From: Coemansia sp. RSA 922
Lineage: Eukaryota > Kickxellomycota > Kickxellomycetes > Kickxellales > Kickxellaceae
Length of the DNA stretch: 12,154 nucleotides
Assembly (NCBI GenBank): GCA_027577415.1
Contig: JANBQS010000779.1
Coordinates: 1 to 12,154, forward strand
Reading direction: 5' to 3'
Shown here: in pieces, positions 1 through 6,374 of the stretch
Numbering within the stretch: position 1 is the stretch's first letter
How the letters are laid out: each line of letters starts with the position of its first letter
Notes under the pieces: model-generated
The model's input: the letters and a program-made list of their open reading frames with translations, nothing else
Databases searched by the model: none
What the model was told of the DNA's origin: nothing
Position numbers and translations under genes: made by a program

Positions 1-363
1 GATAGTGGTAACGCCCGCTGTGGGACCGCATCATTCCCATTAGACAGAGGCAGAGGCCTCCGATGCCCATTGCCAAGCGTGTTGTAGGTTTGCCAGGTTT
101 ATCGATATTATGACCCTCGGACTCGAGTATAGTTCAGGGTCCTCTTCAGCGCCAGTTTGAAAAAAAGAACAAATGAAATAAATAGCACTAGGACAGGACT
201 GTAAAAGTGGAAAAGCGAATTGAGTTGTCAATAGTCCAAATAAAAAAGAAAGAAATTACAGCAAATGAGTATGCGGAAAAAAAGAAGCATAAAAATAAAA
301 ACATAACGACTGCTGCGGTCATCATTTTTTCAGGGTCTCTCACTGTCAGCCAGACGCAGGTGG

Positions 364-368
364 CCAAT
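364..368 (+). promoter_or_regulatory. CCAAT box (HAP/NF-Y type), with TATA-like element 85 bp downstream
   Basis: GGCCAATCAG matches the extended NF-Y/HAP consensus. A TATATATT stretch follows at 454-461. The order and spacing fit a rightward promoter with a start near 485-495, but no coding region follows closely. The elements could serve the ABCG gene through a long leader, a non-coding transcript, or nothing. Confidence 0.3.
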
Positions 369-951
369 CAGATGCGCTCCTAAGTTGGTTGACAATCTGC
401 TTACGGACGGGCTATGCAGGAAAGAAAAAGAGCCTTCCATCTGCCAGTGAAGCATATATATTAGGGTTGTGTATCAGCTGCTGCTGATGTCATACAGGCC
501 GTCACTGTAAACTTATCAGATCCGCCAAGATGTACAAAAACTGGCACATTTGATCGCATGCTCTTGATCGTTGGCACTGATAGCAGCAATACAAATGCTT
601 CTTGAGCAGGTCCAGTAGTTGCTAACACATTCGCAGCCATGTCGATCTAATCTAATCACTTTTGCTTATCCAGCTGACAGTTTGGTGGGATGAGCGCGTG
701 GCGGCGACAGCATGACCGCCATGTGAGCATGGATCCTTCCATTTGAGATAGCCGCTCGAATTTTTAGTATGATATATTGTTGACGACAGCGCACGGCCGC
801 TCAACGAGGCGCACTCTCACGCGCCAATTCGGGGGAAAAAAGGGCCGGAGGGCGGTCGGCTTTGGGACTACTGTTATGGACATGTATTTGATAATCCAAA
901 TTCAACTTTTACACACAAATAGTGGACGGATGTGGCGTCTGGCTTGCTTTA

Positions 952-966
952 TTTTTTTTTTTTTTT
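952..966 (+). repeat. Poly-T tract (15 T)
   Basis: A homopolymer run of 15 T lies about 295 bp upstream of the ABCG start codon. Such poly(dA:dT) tracts are common nucleosome-disfavouring elements of fungal promoters. Here that role is inferred from position only. Confidence 0.6.
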
Positions 967-1259
967 CAAAACAATTGAACCACATTGTGTAATGCTTTGC
1001 TCATTATTCTTCTTGACTGGGAAATTTTTATAGCAATTATCCCCCCACTCCCCCTGCCTTTGCTTTTGGGGTGAGGCGTCTCAGCCCGTTCTCTAAACAT
1101 TTCAACATGTATGCAATAACTTTTCTGCATTACACTATATACTTTTATTAATATTTTGCTTACATCCGCCTTCTCTGACTGGCACCCTTGTGTTTACACA
1201 GAAATATCTCTCCCTCTTGCTAACAACTTTATTGCTAATAACCGTACAGCACTCTCGAT

Positions 1260-3476
1260 ATGGAGCCTAATAAACCACTGCAAATATCGTTTGAGGGTCT
1301 GACTTACTCGGTCAAGGTTCCCGCAAAGCAAACAGTCGGTTCTAGTGGTAATCCGTTGCTACGCGTGTTAAAGTCGCCGTTCTCCAAGCCAGAGTTCGAC
1401 GACAAAGTTATTTTGCGCCAACTTGACGGGTCCTTTAGACCAGGACGCGTTACTGCTATTCTCGGACCATCGGGCTCGGGAAAGACCACCTTGCTCAACT
1501 TGCTGGCTGGCCAGATCTCCACAGGCACTACTAGCGGTGACATCTGGGTCAACGGCCGTCGTGCCTCGGGCGCTAGCATGCGCCAGCTCGCAGGATACGT
1601 TAACCAAGACGACGTAATTTTGCCAACGATGACTGTCGAAGAGGCTATAGAGATGTCGATCATTCTTCGCCCGCCGCCTATTGCTTCTCAGTCCCGTGGA
1701 CCGTCACCCATGGCGTCGGTAGTGGGAGAGCGAAGCGTATCTGCTGAGGTCGACGTTAACGTAGCGACAGATCATGACCAGCTTCCACTTCCTGTCACTA
1801 CAGGCAGATCCAACGACGAGGGACAGAGCGGGAGATCAGCGCCACCAAAGAAAGTAACACCTTCTATTGCTGCTGCTCGTAAGGCTGAAATAAAGGCGCA
1901 TCATAAAGCGCGCTGTTCCCACGCCATCTCGCTTTTTGGCTTGGAAAAGTGTCGAGGTACGGCGGTCGGCGATTCTTCCAGAAAGGGTATTTCGGGTGGC
2001 GAAAAGAAGCGCACGGCTATTGCCATGGAGTGGGTCACCGAGGCACCTGTCCTGTTCCTCGATGAACCGACATCCGGCTTGGACGCGCATTCTGCTTTGA
2101 TGGTCGCTCGTCAGCTCAAGGATATTGCCAACGCTGGTCGCACTGTCGTCACTGTCTTGCACCAGCCCTCGTCGGATATGTTTGAGATTATCGATGATAT
2201 TCTTATTTTGTTCGAGGGCCGCATTGTGTATCTCGGCGAGCGCGCCAGCCTTGTCGGCTACCTTGAGCGTCTTGGGTACCCGTGTGGTATATATACTAAC
2301 CCCGCTGACCATGTCTTTAACGCCGTGTTGTTTGAGGGCGCCACCCTTGCTAAGGGTATGAGCGATAGTCAAAGGGTCGAGCAGCGTGCTGAGCATTTGC
2401 TTACGACCTGGCAAAGCTCTCCAGAAGCCGCGACGATGCAGGCACTGATTGCCAATCCCGAGCTCACTGCCATCGACAAGACGCAGTTCCGTCAGGTTAG
2501 CCCACCGCTGACGCAGCTAAAATACCTGATCAAGCGCGCTGGTCGCAATGCCATTCGAAACCGACTGGTTATCAAAGTGCGTCTAATTCAGTCAGCGTTC
2601 TTTGGCTTGCTGATCGGCTGCATCTTCCTCAACACGGATGACAAAGCAGTGGCGGTGCAGAGGCAGAACTACTCCGGAGCCATGTTCTTTTCGTGTATGA
2701 CGCAGTTCCTACTTACTATCTTGGCTGTGGTCAACGTATTTACTGGTGAGAGACTTGTGTTTTTCCGCGAATGGCAAGCTGCCTATTACGGACTTCCTGC
2801 GTACTTTGCTGCCAAGAACATTGTCGAGTTGCCTATCCAAATCATCTCGCCTATCATCTACTCGGCTATTTGCTACTGGTTACTTGGGTTCCAGCACGAT
2901 GGAGTCAAGTTTATCCTGTTTACAGTCATTGCCGTTTCGCTAAGCGTATGCGGGTTCACTTGTGGCTTCTTACTGGGCGCGTCGTTTGAGACCTTGTCGG
3001 CGGTTCTGGCTGCTCTGCCAGCCATGTTTTTGCCATTCATGCTGTTTGGCGGTCTGTTGGTCAATACGGGTAACTCGACGGTGTGGCTACGCTGGATTCA
3101 GTGGATTAGCCCTATCAAGTATGGATACTCGGCTATGATGAAGAACCAGTTTGAAGGATACATCGTCAATGGCAAGCCAATAGGCGACGAGTACTTGGAC
3201 GAGGTGCAGCTGGGATCGTTTTCGATAGGCGTGGACATAATCTTTGTACTCGGTATTTCGTTGCTAGCTTGGGTCTTGTCGTACGTAGCGCTGGCATACT
3301 TGACCAAGAAAGGACGGGGGGATTCGGCTAAATACAGTACTAAAAAGTGCCAAGCCGAGCTTCTTGGCCAGCCTGACGCTAGATTCGCCAAGGTCGCTGA
3401 GAAGAAATCTCATGTCGCCACGCTGGCAGCGACTGAAGAGAGTCAGAAGCCCATGCTCAACTTGTCGCTGGAGTAG
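1260..3476 (+). CDS. ABCG (White/PDR-related) half-size ABC transporter
   Basis: An ATP-driven membrane exporter half-molecule of 738 aa in the order nucleotide-binding domain then membrane domain, the reverse orientation typical of ABCG proteins. Visible motifs are Walker A GPSGSGKT at 69-76, Q-loop Gln116 in YVNQDD, signature ISGGEKKR at 244-251, Walker B ending LFLDEPTSGLD with Asp268/Glu269, and H-loop His301 in LHQPS. Six hydrophobic segments follow at about 442-458, 473-496, 515-542, 550-575, 580-601 and 658-681. The family motif PIKYGYSAMM is at 618-627, and an NST glycosylation sequon at 605-607 lies in the short outer loop. A half-transporter must dimerise to work; the substrate cannot be read from sequence (lipids, sterols or xenobiotics are typical of the family). 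A low-complexity insertion at about 138-208, between Q-loop and signature, is unusual. The frame is uninterrupted, and the start is the first ATG before the conserved NBD, preceded by an AT-rich leader. Family assignment is firm; an orthologue name is not justified. Confidence 0.95.
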   Translation: MEPNKPLQISFEGLTYSVKVPAKQTVGSSGNPLLRVLKSPFSKPEFDDKVILRQLDGSFRPGRVTAILGPSGSGKTTLLNLLAGQISTGTTSGDIWVNGRRASGASMRQLAGYVNQDDVILPTMTVEEAIEMSIILRPPPIASQSRGPSPMASVVGERSVSAEVDVNVATDHDQLPLPVTTGRSNDEGQSGRSAPPKKVTPSIAAARKAEIKAHHKARCSHAISLFGLEKCRGTAVGDSSRKGISGGEKKRTAIAMEWVTEAPVLFLDEPTSGLDAHSALMVARQLKDIANAGRTVVTVLHQPSSDMFEIIDDILILFEGRIVYLGERASLVGYLERLGYPCGIYTNPADHVFNAVLFEGATLAKGMSDSQRVEQRAEHLLTTWQSSPEAATMQALIANPELTAIDKTQFRQVSPPLTQLKYLIKRAGRNAIRNRLVIKVRLIQSAFFGLLIGCIFLNTDDKAVAVQRQNYSGAMFFSCMTQFLLTILAVVNVFTGERLVFFREWQAAYYGLPAYFAAKNIVELPIQIISPIIYSAICYWLLGFQHDGVKFILFTVIAVSLSVCGFTCGFLLGASFETLSAVLAALPAMFLPFMLFGGLLVNTGNSTVWLRWIQWISPIKYGYSAMMKNQFEGYIVNGKPIGDEYLDEVQLGSFSIGVDIIFVLGISLLAWVLSYVALAYLTKKGRGDSAKYSTKKCQAELLGQPDARFAKVAEKKSHVATLAATEESQKPMLNLSLE

Positions 3477-3639
3477 TTTGGAGATGGTGTATTGCAAATC
3501 AATGGCTTTAATGAATATATCCTATCTGTGACTCTCAACTACTCAACATATATGGTGACATTGTTCAAAATATGTTTGATGGCCATAAGCCCAAGATGTT
3601 TCCATTGGTTGCCGCACTCCCAGAACTGTCATTGGCTAC

Positions 3640-4182
3640 ATGTTTAATATACAACATATATTTATTTTAATAATGTTACTTGTAAGGAAAATATACACGT
3701 CAACTGGCCTAGCCAGCCACTGTCGCGCGGCCCAGTGGCACTTGAGGCGCAAGTGGTACACAAGCGCATCCGACAAGCAGCCCGAGCGTGGATGGCGTCG
3801 ACAGTTACTCGCGTTCAAGCAGCGGCCAGCCAGCCACATAACGGCGTTCGCTGTGCTACACGAACTAACTGCTGTTGTCCCGTTAGTTGGAGTATACTAC
3901 GCACTCGACTACTTGCAGCCCCAAATGCCTTTTCCACAGAGCGTTTTGGAGGAAGGCAATCGCTATATCAACAAATTGCGCACATATGCTGGGTTAGAAC
4001 AGTTGGATGCTGACTCGCCAGTACTCTTGCATTTGGCTACTAGCTATGCGGTCGTGAAGGCGGCAGCACCCTTGCGTATTGCTGCTAGTCTGGCGCTGAC
4101 TCCATGGTTTTCTCGGTGGTGCATAGTGCCAATAACACGAACTGTCGGAAAGCTATGGCCCAACTCTATGCGGGGGAAATAG
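3640..4182 (+). CDS. FLILHELTA-family membrane protein, probably mitochondrial
   Basis: A small 180-aa protein whose hallmark is FAVLHELTA at residues 70-78, a close match to the FLILHELTA motif naming a fungal family (Pfam FLILHELTA), which resembles the DUF1279/FAM210 fold group. The motif opens a hydrophobic segment (about 69-89). A second one (about 134-158) contains SYAVVKAAAPLRIAAS and ends TPWFSRW, as in family members. The N-terminus is rich in Arg/Ser/Thr/Ala with no acidic residue before about residue 45, which fits a mitochondrial presequence. An inner-membrane location is therefore inferred; the biochemical role of the family is poorly known, and a mitoribosome- or translation-associated role is only a possibility. 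Met12 (codon at 3673) is an equally good or better start: it gives MLLVRKIYTST, a classic presequence, and removes an AT-rich stretch that may be leader. The gene begins 163 bp after the ABCG stop and converges on EB1. Confidence 0.8.
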   Translation: MFNIQHIFILIMLLVRKIYTSTGLASHCRAAQWHLRRKWYTSASDKQPERGWRRQLLAFKQRPASHITAFAVLHELTAVVPLVGVYYALDYLQPQMPFPQSVLEEGNRYINKLRTYAGLEQLDADSPVLLHLATSYAVVKAAAPLRIAASLALTPWFSRWCIVPITRTVGKLWPNSMRGK

Positions 4183-4276
4183 CTGGAGAGGCAAGTAACT
4201 ACCGAAATAGCTTATAATTATCAAAAGAAAAAAGTAAAGAGAAAGAAGAAGAAAAAAAGTTTAACAGCATAGTGTT
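4183..4276. terminator. Convergent 3' end region between FLILHELTA gene and EB1 gene
   Basis: Only 94 bp separate the two facing stop codons. The + strand is A/purine-rich (runs of A and AAG), so the EB1 transcript reads a T-rich tract after its stop. There is no canonical AATAAA; the region must hold both cleavage sites or the 3' UTRs overlap. The nine-base string GAAATAGCT occurs twice, at about 4177 and 4204. Confidence 0.4.
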
Positions 4277-5140
4277 TTAGAATGTCTCTTCCTCGTCAAC
4301 GTGAAGGCGGTCCATATGTCCAGATACATGTTCGTATGACTCGTCCTGGATATCAGCCAGCGCTAGATCGTTATCGTCAGCAGAGGCGTCATCGGTGCTG
4401 TACAAGATAGCCTGGATTTGCTTAGCAACAGCCTCTCCCTCTGATCCAGGCTCAAGTTCAGCCTGCTGAATAAAGACTTCGATTTCACGAAGCTTTGCAA
4501 AATAAAAGTCTCTTTCCTTCTCCGCCGTATCAATTAGGACCTTGGACTCGACGACTTGGCGCTGCAGTTCCTGGACCTGTTGTTGAGCGCCAGCACCCGA
4601 GGCTCCAGCGGTAGTACGGCTACCGGGACGTACTGCAGCAGTGCGCACGCCAGGAGGCCTAGCAACAACGCGACTGGTTGCAGAGGGCGCGGGGCGAGCG
4701 CGGTATGCACCAGCAGACGACGCGCTACGTGCCGAAGAAGCACTGCTCATCGGACGGTGGAGCGATTCGGGGGCACCCACAGGCTTGCCATTACGACGAG
4801 CCACTGCATCATAGCCGACGCCCGGCGAATACGAGTCCCAGAAGCGCTTTAACCACTGTATGAACTCAAAGTTGTCCTGGAAACGACACTTCATCAGACG
4901 CGGTGGATCAATAGGCTTATCCACCTTGTGCTTTGTCATGGCGTTTTGCAGAATCTTGAAGTTTTCGGCAAACTCATACTCTTGGTTGGCATTGAATTTA
5001 ACTCGCTCGAGTCTGACATCTCCGTAAACTGAATCGATAATCTGGCAGTACGCCGCCCCCGAACCAAGCTGCTCAACCTTGGTGTAATTGGTGCGAAGCA
5101 GGTCGTTGACCCAAGAGATTAGATCATTGCGGCTCGACAT
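4277..5140 (-). CDS. EB1-family microtubule plus-end tracking protein (Bim1/Mal3 orthologue)
   Basis: A 287-aa end-binding protein that recognises growing microtubule plus ends and recruits partner proteins. Residues 1-110 form the calponin-homology domain (begins SSRNDLISWVNDLL; contains NFKILQNAM and the FQDNFEFIQWLKRFWD block). Residues 122-183 are a basic Ser/Arg/Ala/Pro linker. A coiled coil starts at about 184 and carries the EBH hallmark EKERDFYFAKLREIE at 207-221, where SxIP-motif partners dock. The tail is acidic and ends DEEETF, close to the EEY/F motif read by CAP-Gly proteins. The frame stays open 40 codons further upstream (to 5260), but that extension is a hydrophobic Phe-rich translation of a pyrimidine-rich leader, and the EB1 CH domain starts right after the ATG at 5140, so I chose this start. 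No intron interrupts it. DPM3 lies 181 bp upstream in the same direction. The family call is very secure. Confidence 0.95.
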   Translation of the reverse strand: MSSRNDLISWVNDLLRTNYTKVEQLGSGAAYCQIIDSVYGDVRLERVKFNANQEYEFAENFKILQNAMTKHKVDKPIDPPRLMKCRFQDNFEFIQWLKRFWDSYSPGVGYDAVARRNGKPVGAPESLHRPMSSASSARSASSAGAYRARPAPSATSRVVARPPGVRTAAVRPGSRTTAGASGAGAQQQVQELQRQVVESKVLIDTAEKERDFYFAKLREIEVFIQQAELEPGSEGEAVAKQIQAILYSTDDASADDNDLALADIQDESYEHVSGHMDRLHVDEEETF

Positions 5141-5279
5141 TTTTTGTTTTCCAAATAATAGTAGTGTAACGCAATGAAAAAGAAGAAAAAAAATCCAATG
5201 TATAGGAAGACAAATCGGAAAGAAAGGAAAAAGAAAAGAAAATATCGATTGTGTTGACACTTAAATGGGATGGAGAGAG

Positions 5280-5284
5280 CCAAT
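5280..5284 (-). promoter_or_regulatory. CCAAT box in the EB1 promoter
   Basis: GAGCCAATCAAC on the + strand gives an inverted CCAAT box about 140 bp upstream of the EB1 start codon, inside the 181 bp spacer after DPM3. CCAAT boxes work in either orientation. The rest of the spacer, from about 5155 to 5245, is pyrimidine-rich on the EB1 sense strand, as in the other promoters of this window. Confidence 0.35.
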
Positions 5285-5321
5285 CAACGCCACGCACTGG
5301 TAAACAGCCCTTCGTGTTTGA

Positions 5322-5600
5322 CTATGAGATATCGACGTTCTTTGCGCGCAGGTCGTCCTTGGCCTCTTGAATCTCCTGCATAAGCTCATGGTAGGCCTCG
5401 GGACACTCGCGGAAGGCCAGCAAGTTGTAGCCGATATTCACAAAGGCGTAGGCGCCTAGCGACACTATGGCGAGTAGGGGCAGTGCTGGCCAAACCTGCG
5501 TCCGCACAGTCTCTGATAGCGGCAGAACGCCGGCAAGTCCCAGCAGCCAGGCAGCGCCGGCGGCAGCGATGGTCGTAGATGCAAACTGAGCTCTGGTCAT
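5322..5600 (-). CDS. DPM3: Dolichol-phosphate mannosyltransferase subunit 3
   Basis: A 92-aa ER membrane protein that anchors and stabilises the catalytic subunit DPM1. The complex makes dolichol-phosphate mannose from GDP-mannose for N-glycan, GPI-anchor and O-mannose synthesis. The length equals that of the human protein (about 92 aa). Two membrane segments are visible at about 9-28 and 36-62. The second contains VWPALPLLAIVSLGAYAF then NIGYNLLAF, aligning with the [21 protein letters not shown] region known from the animal protein. The cytosolic tail FRECPEAYHELMQEIQEAKDDL (63-84) matches the family block that binds DPM1. The start is the only ATG that leaves the first membrane helix whole. 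The presence of DPM3 implies a human-type three-subunit synthase whose DPM1 lacks its own membrane anchor, unlike the single-chain baker's yeast enzyme; this is inference. The gene is divergent from OGT. Confidence 0.93.
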   Translation of the reverse strand: MTRAQFASTTIAAAGAAWLLGLAGVLPLSETVRTQVWPALPLLAIVSLGAYAFVNIGYNLLAFRECPEAYHELMQEIQEAKDDLRAKNVDIS

Positions 5601-5766
5601 TATTAGTAGATTGTCGTAGATTTGGTGAAGGAGGAGGATGAGGGAAATTGAAGGTTATAGGGAAAGAAGTTGAAATGCGTTGCAAGGAAAAAAAGAGGGT
5701 GGCAGTGATGGAATGTGCAGCGTGGCTCGGTTCATTCTTTGAGCTGAGCCGACTTAAAAGTGTTGG

Positions 5767-5771
5767 CCAAT
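5767..5771. promoter_or_regulatory. CCAAT box proximal to DPM3
   Basis: GGCCAATAG lies about 167 bp upstream of the DPM3 start codon and 13 bp from the bZIP-like palindrome. CCAAT next to a bZIP site is a common arrangement in stress-responsive ER gene promoters, but the function here is inferred. Confidence 0.35.
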
Positions 5772-5783
5772 AGTACGAAACGC

Positions 5784-5794
5784 TACGTCACGTA
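5784..5794. promoter_or_regulatory. UPRE/CRE-like palindrome TACGTCACGTA
   Basis: An 11-bp perfect inverted repeat around a central C. Read toward DPM3 it is TACGTGACGTA, which contains both the TACGTG core known for Hac1 UPRE-2 sites and a TGACGTA CRE/ATF half. A further TGACG lies at 5804-5808. It sits about 185-195 bp upstream of the DPM3 ATG. DPM3 is an ER glycosylation gene, so control by the unfolded protein response is plausible but unproven. Confidence 0.35.
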
Positions 5795-5878
5795 TATGCG
5801 CGGTGACGATGGGACCAGCAAGCTAGTCAGCTCTCGGACCCCACGGCTATCTTGGCGGGGGGCGCCTCCTCAACAAAG

Positions 5879-6010
5879 CCTTTTTTTTTGCCTGACTTTC
5901 ATCTCCTCTTGCGACCTTTCTTTTTTTTTTTTTTACTTTTAGCTTTGCTTTTGTAAATAGTCTTTTTTTCTTCTCTTTTTTTACCTTTCTTTTTTTTTTC
6001 CCCCCGTTTT
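5879..6010 (+). repeat. Polypyrimidine / poly-T tracts
   Basis: An approximately 130 bp strand-asymmetric stretch that is mostly C and T, with T runs at 5881-5889, 5921-5934 and near 5989-5999, then a C run. Similar shorter tracts precede the EB1 and DPM3 starts on their sense strands. This looks like a promoter/leader feature of this genome rather than a splice signal, as no coding exon lies on the left that it could join. Confidence 0.5.
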
Positions 6011-6034
6011 TCGTTGGCAATTTCTCGATTCCAA

Positions 6035-6048
6035 TTAAAAGCTTTTAA
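6035..6048. repeat. 14-bp perfect palindrome TTAAAAGCTTTTAA
   Basis: An AT-rich perfect inverted repeat about 330 bp before the OGT start, directly abutting a CCAAT box at 6031-6035. It may act as a TATA-like or dimeric protein binding site; it could also be a chance palindrome. Confidence 0.3.
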
Positions 6049-6374
6049 CGTCCAAGCGCGCGTGTAGTAAGTTTGGTTTCTGAGTGTCCAATTTCTATTG
6101 TGATCGTTGGGCTTAGGGAGTAGGCGATGGCATGGTTTCGTGTTGCATAGTATGACAGCACAGTCGGCATATCTAACGCACCCCCTCCTCCTCTTTTTTT
6201 ATTTTTATGTTCTTCAAAGTGTTCTCTGGGTACTCTCTCCCACACAGACCCAGTGCTAATCCCTCTTCCTTATTTGTAATCGTTGTTGGGGTCCGCGCAA
6301 ACTTTTCTTCCCTCAGCTTCCTTCCTTATTTCTGACTTTCTAGTCTTATGATATTGCCACTTTATCAGTAGATT

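Larger units (their letters stand above)
1..1259. other. Gene-poor intergenic region upstream of the ABCG transporter
   Basis: No supportable gene was found in any frame; the reading frames here are under 75 codons with low-complexity or unrecognisable products. The + strand is purine/A-rich at about 155-305, has a run of 15 T at 952-966 and a C-rich patch at about 1040-1055. A good CCAAT box (364-368) lies about 85 bp left of a TATATATT element (454-461). Immediately upstream of the ABCG gene, around 1135-1160, the sequence is AT-rich and TATA-like. On the minus strand a frame beginning ATG at 40 stays open for 13 codons to the window edge, which could be the start of a leftward gene but is far too short to call. 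No tRNA or snRNA consensus was seen. Confidence 0.6.
5601..6374. promoter_or_regulatory. Divergent promoter region between DPM3 and OGT
   Basis: 774 bp with no supportable gene, which must contain both promoters. Nearest DPM3 are a CCAAT box (5767-5771) and the bZIP-like palindrome at 5784-5794. The middle (about 5879-6010) is strongly pyrimidine-rich on the + strand, with runs of 9, 14 and about 10 T. The OGT-proximal part has CCAAT at 6031-6035 and 6088-6092 and a perfect 14-bp palindrome at 6035-6048. The final 200 bp is a CT-rich leader before the OGT ATG. Which element serves which gene cannot be told from sequence. Confidence 0.6.

Noticed and set aside
1..40. Possible start of a leftward gene (ATG at 40, 13 open codons to the edge)
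   Set aside because: Far too short to separate from chance; noted only in the description of the intergenic region.
40..231. 63-codon minus-strand frame
   Set aside because: No recognisable domain; composition like random non-coding sequence.
461..466. TTAGGG, the telomere repeat unit
   Set aside because: A single copy, not a tandem array.
777..992. 71-codon + strand frame ending in a Phe run
   Set aside because: Low-complexity product that partly translates the poly-T tract, with no recognisable motif.
1107..1151. Upstream 14-codon frame before ABCG as a possible regulatory uORF
   Set aside because: It overlaps the AT-rich, TATA-like stretch (about 1135-1160) and probably lies upstream of the transcription start; no evidence that it is transcribed.
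5141..5260. 40-codon hydrophobic N-terminal extension of EB1 that resembles a signal peptide
   Set aside because: It is the translation of a pyrimidine-rich leader; EB1 proteins are cytosolic and the CH domain begins right after the ATG at 5140.
5879..6010. Polypyrimidine tract of a large intron joining DPM3-side sequence to OGT
   Set aside because: There is no coding exon on the left in the + direction, and OGT has a proper ATG and a complete N-terminus.
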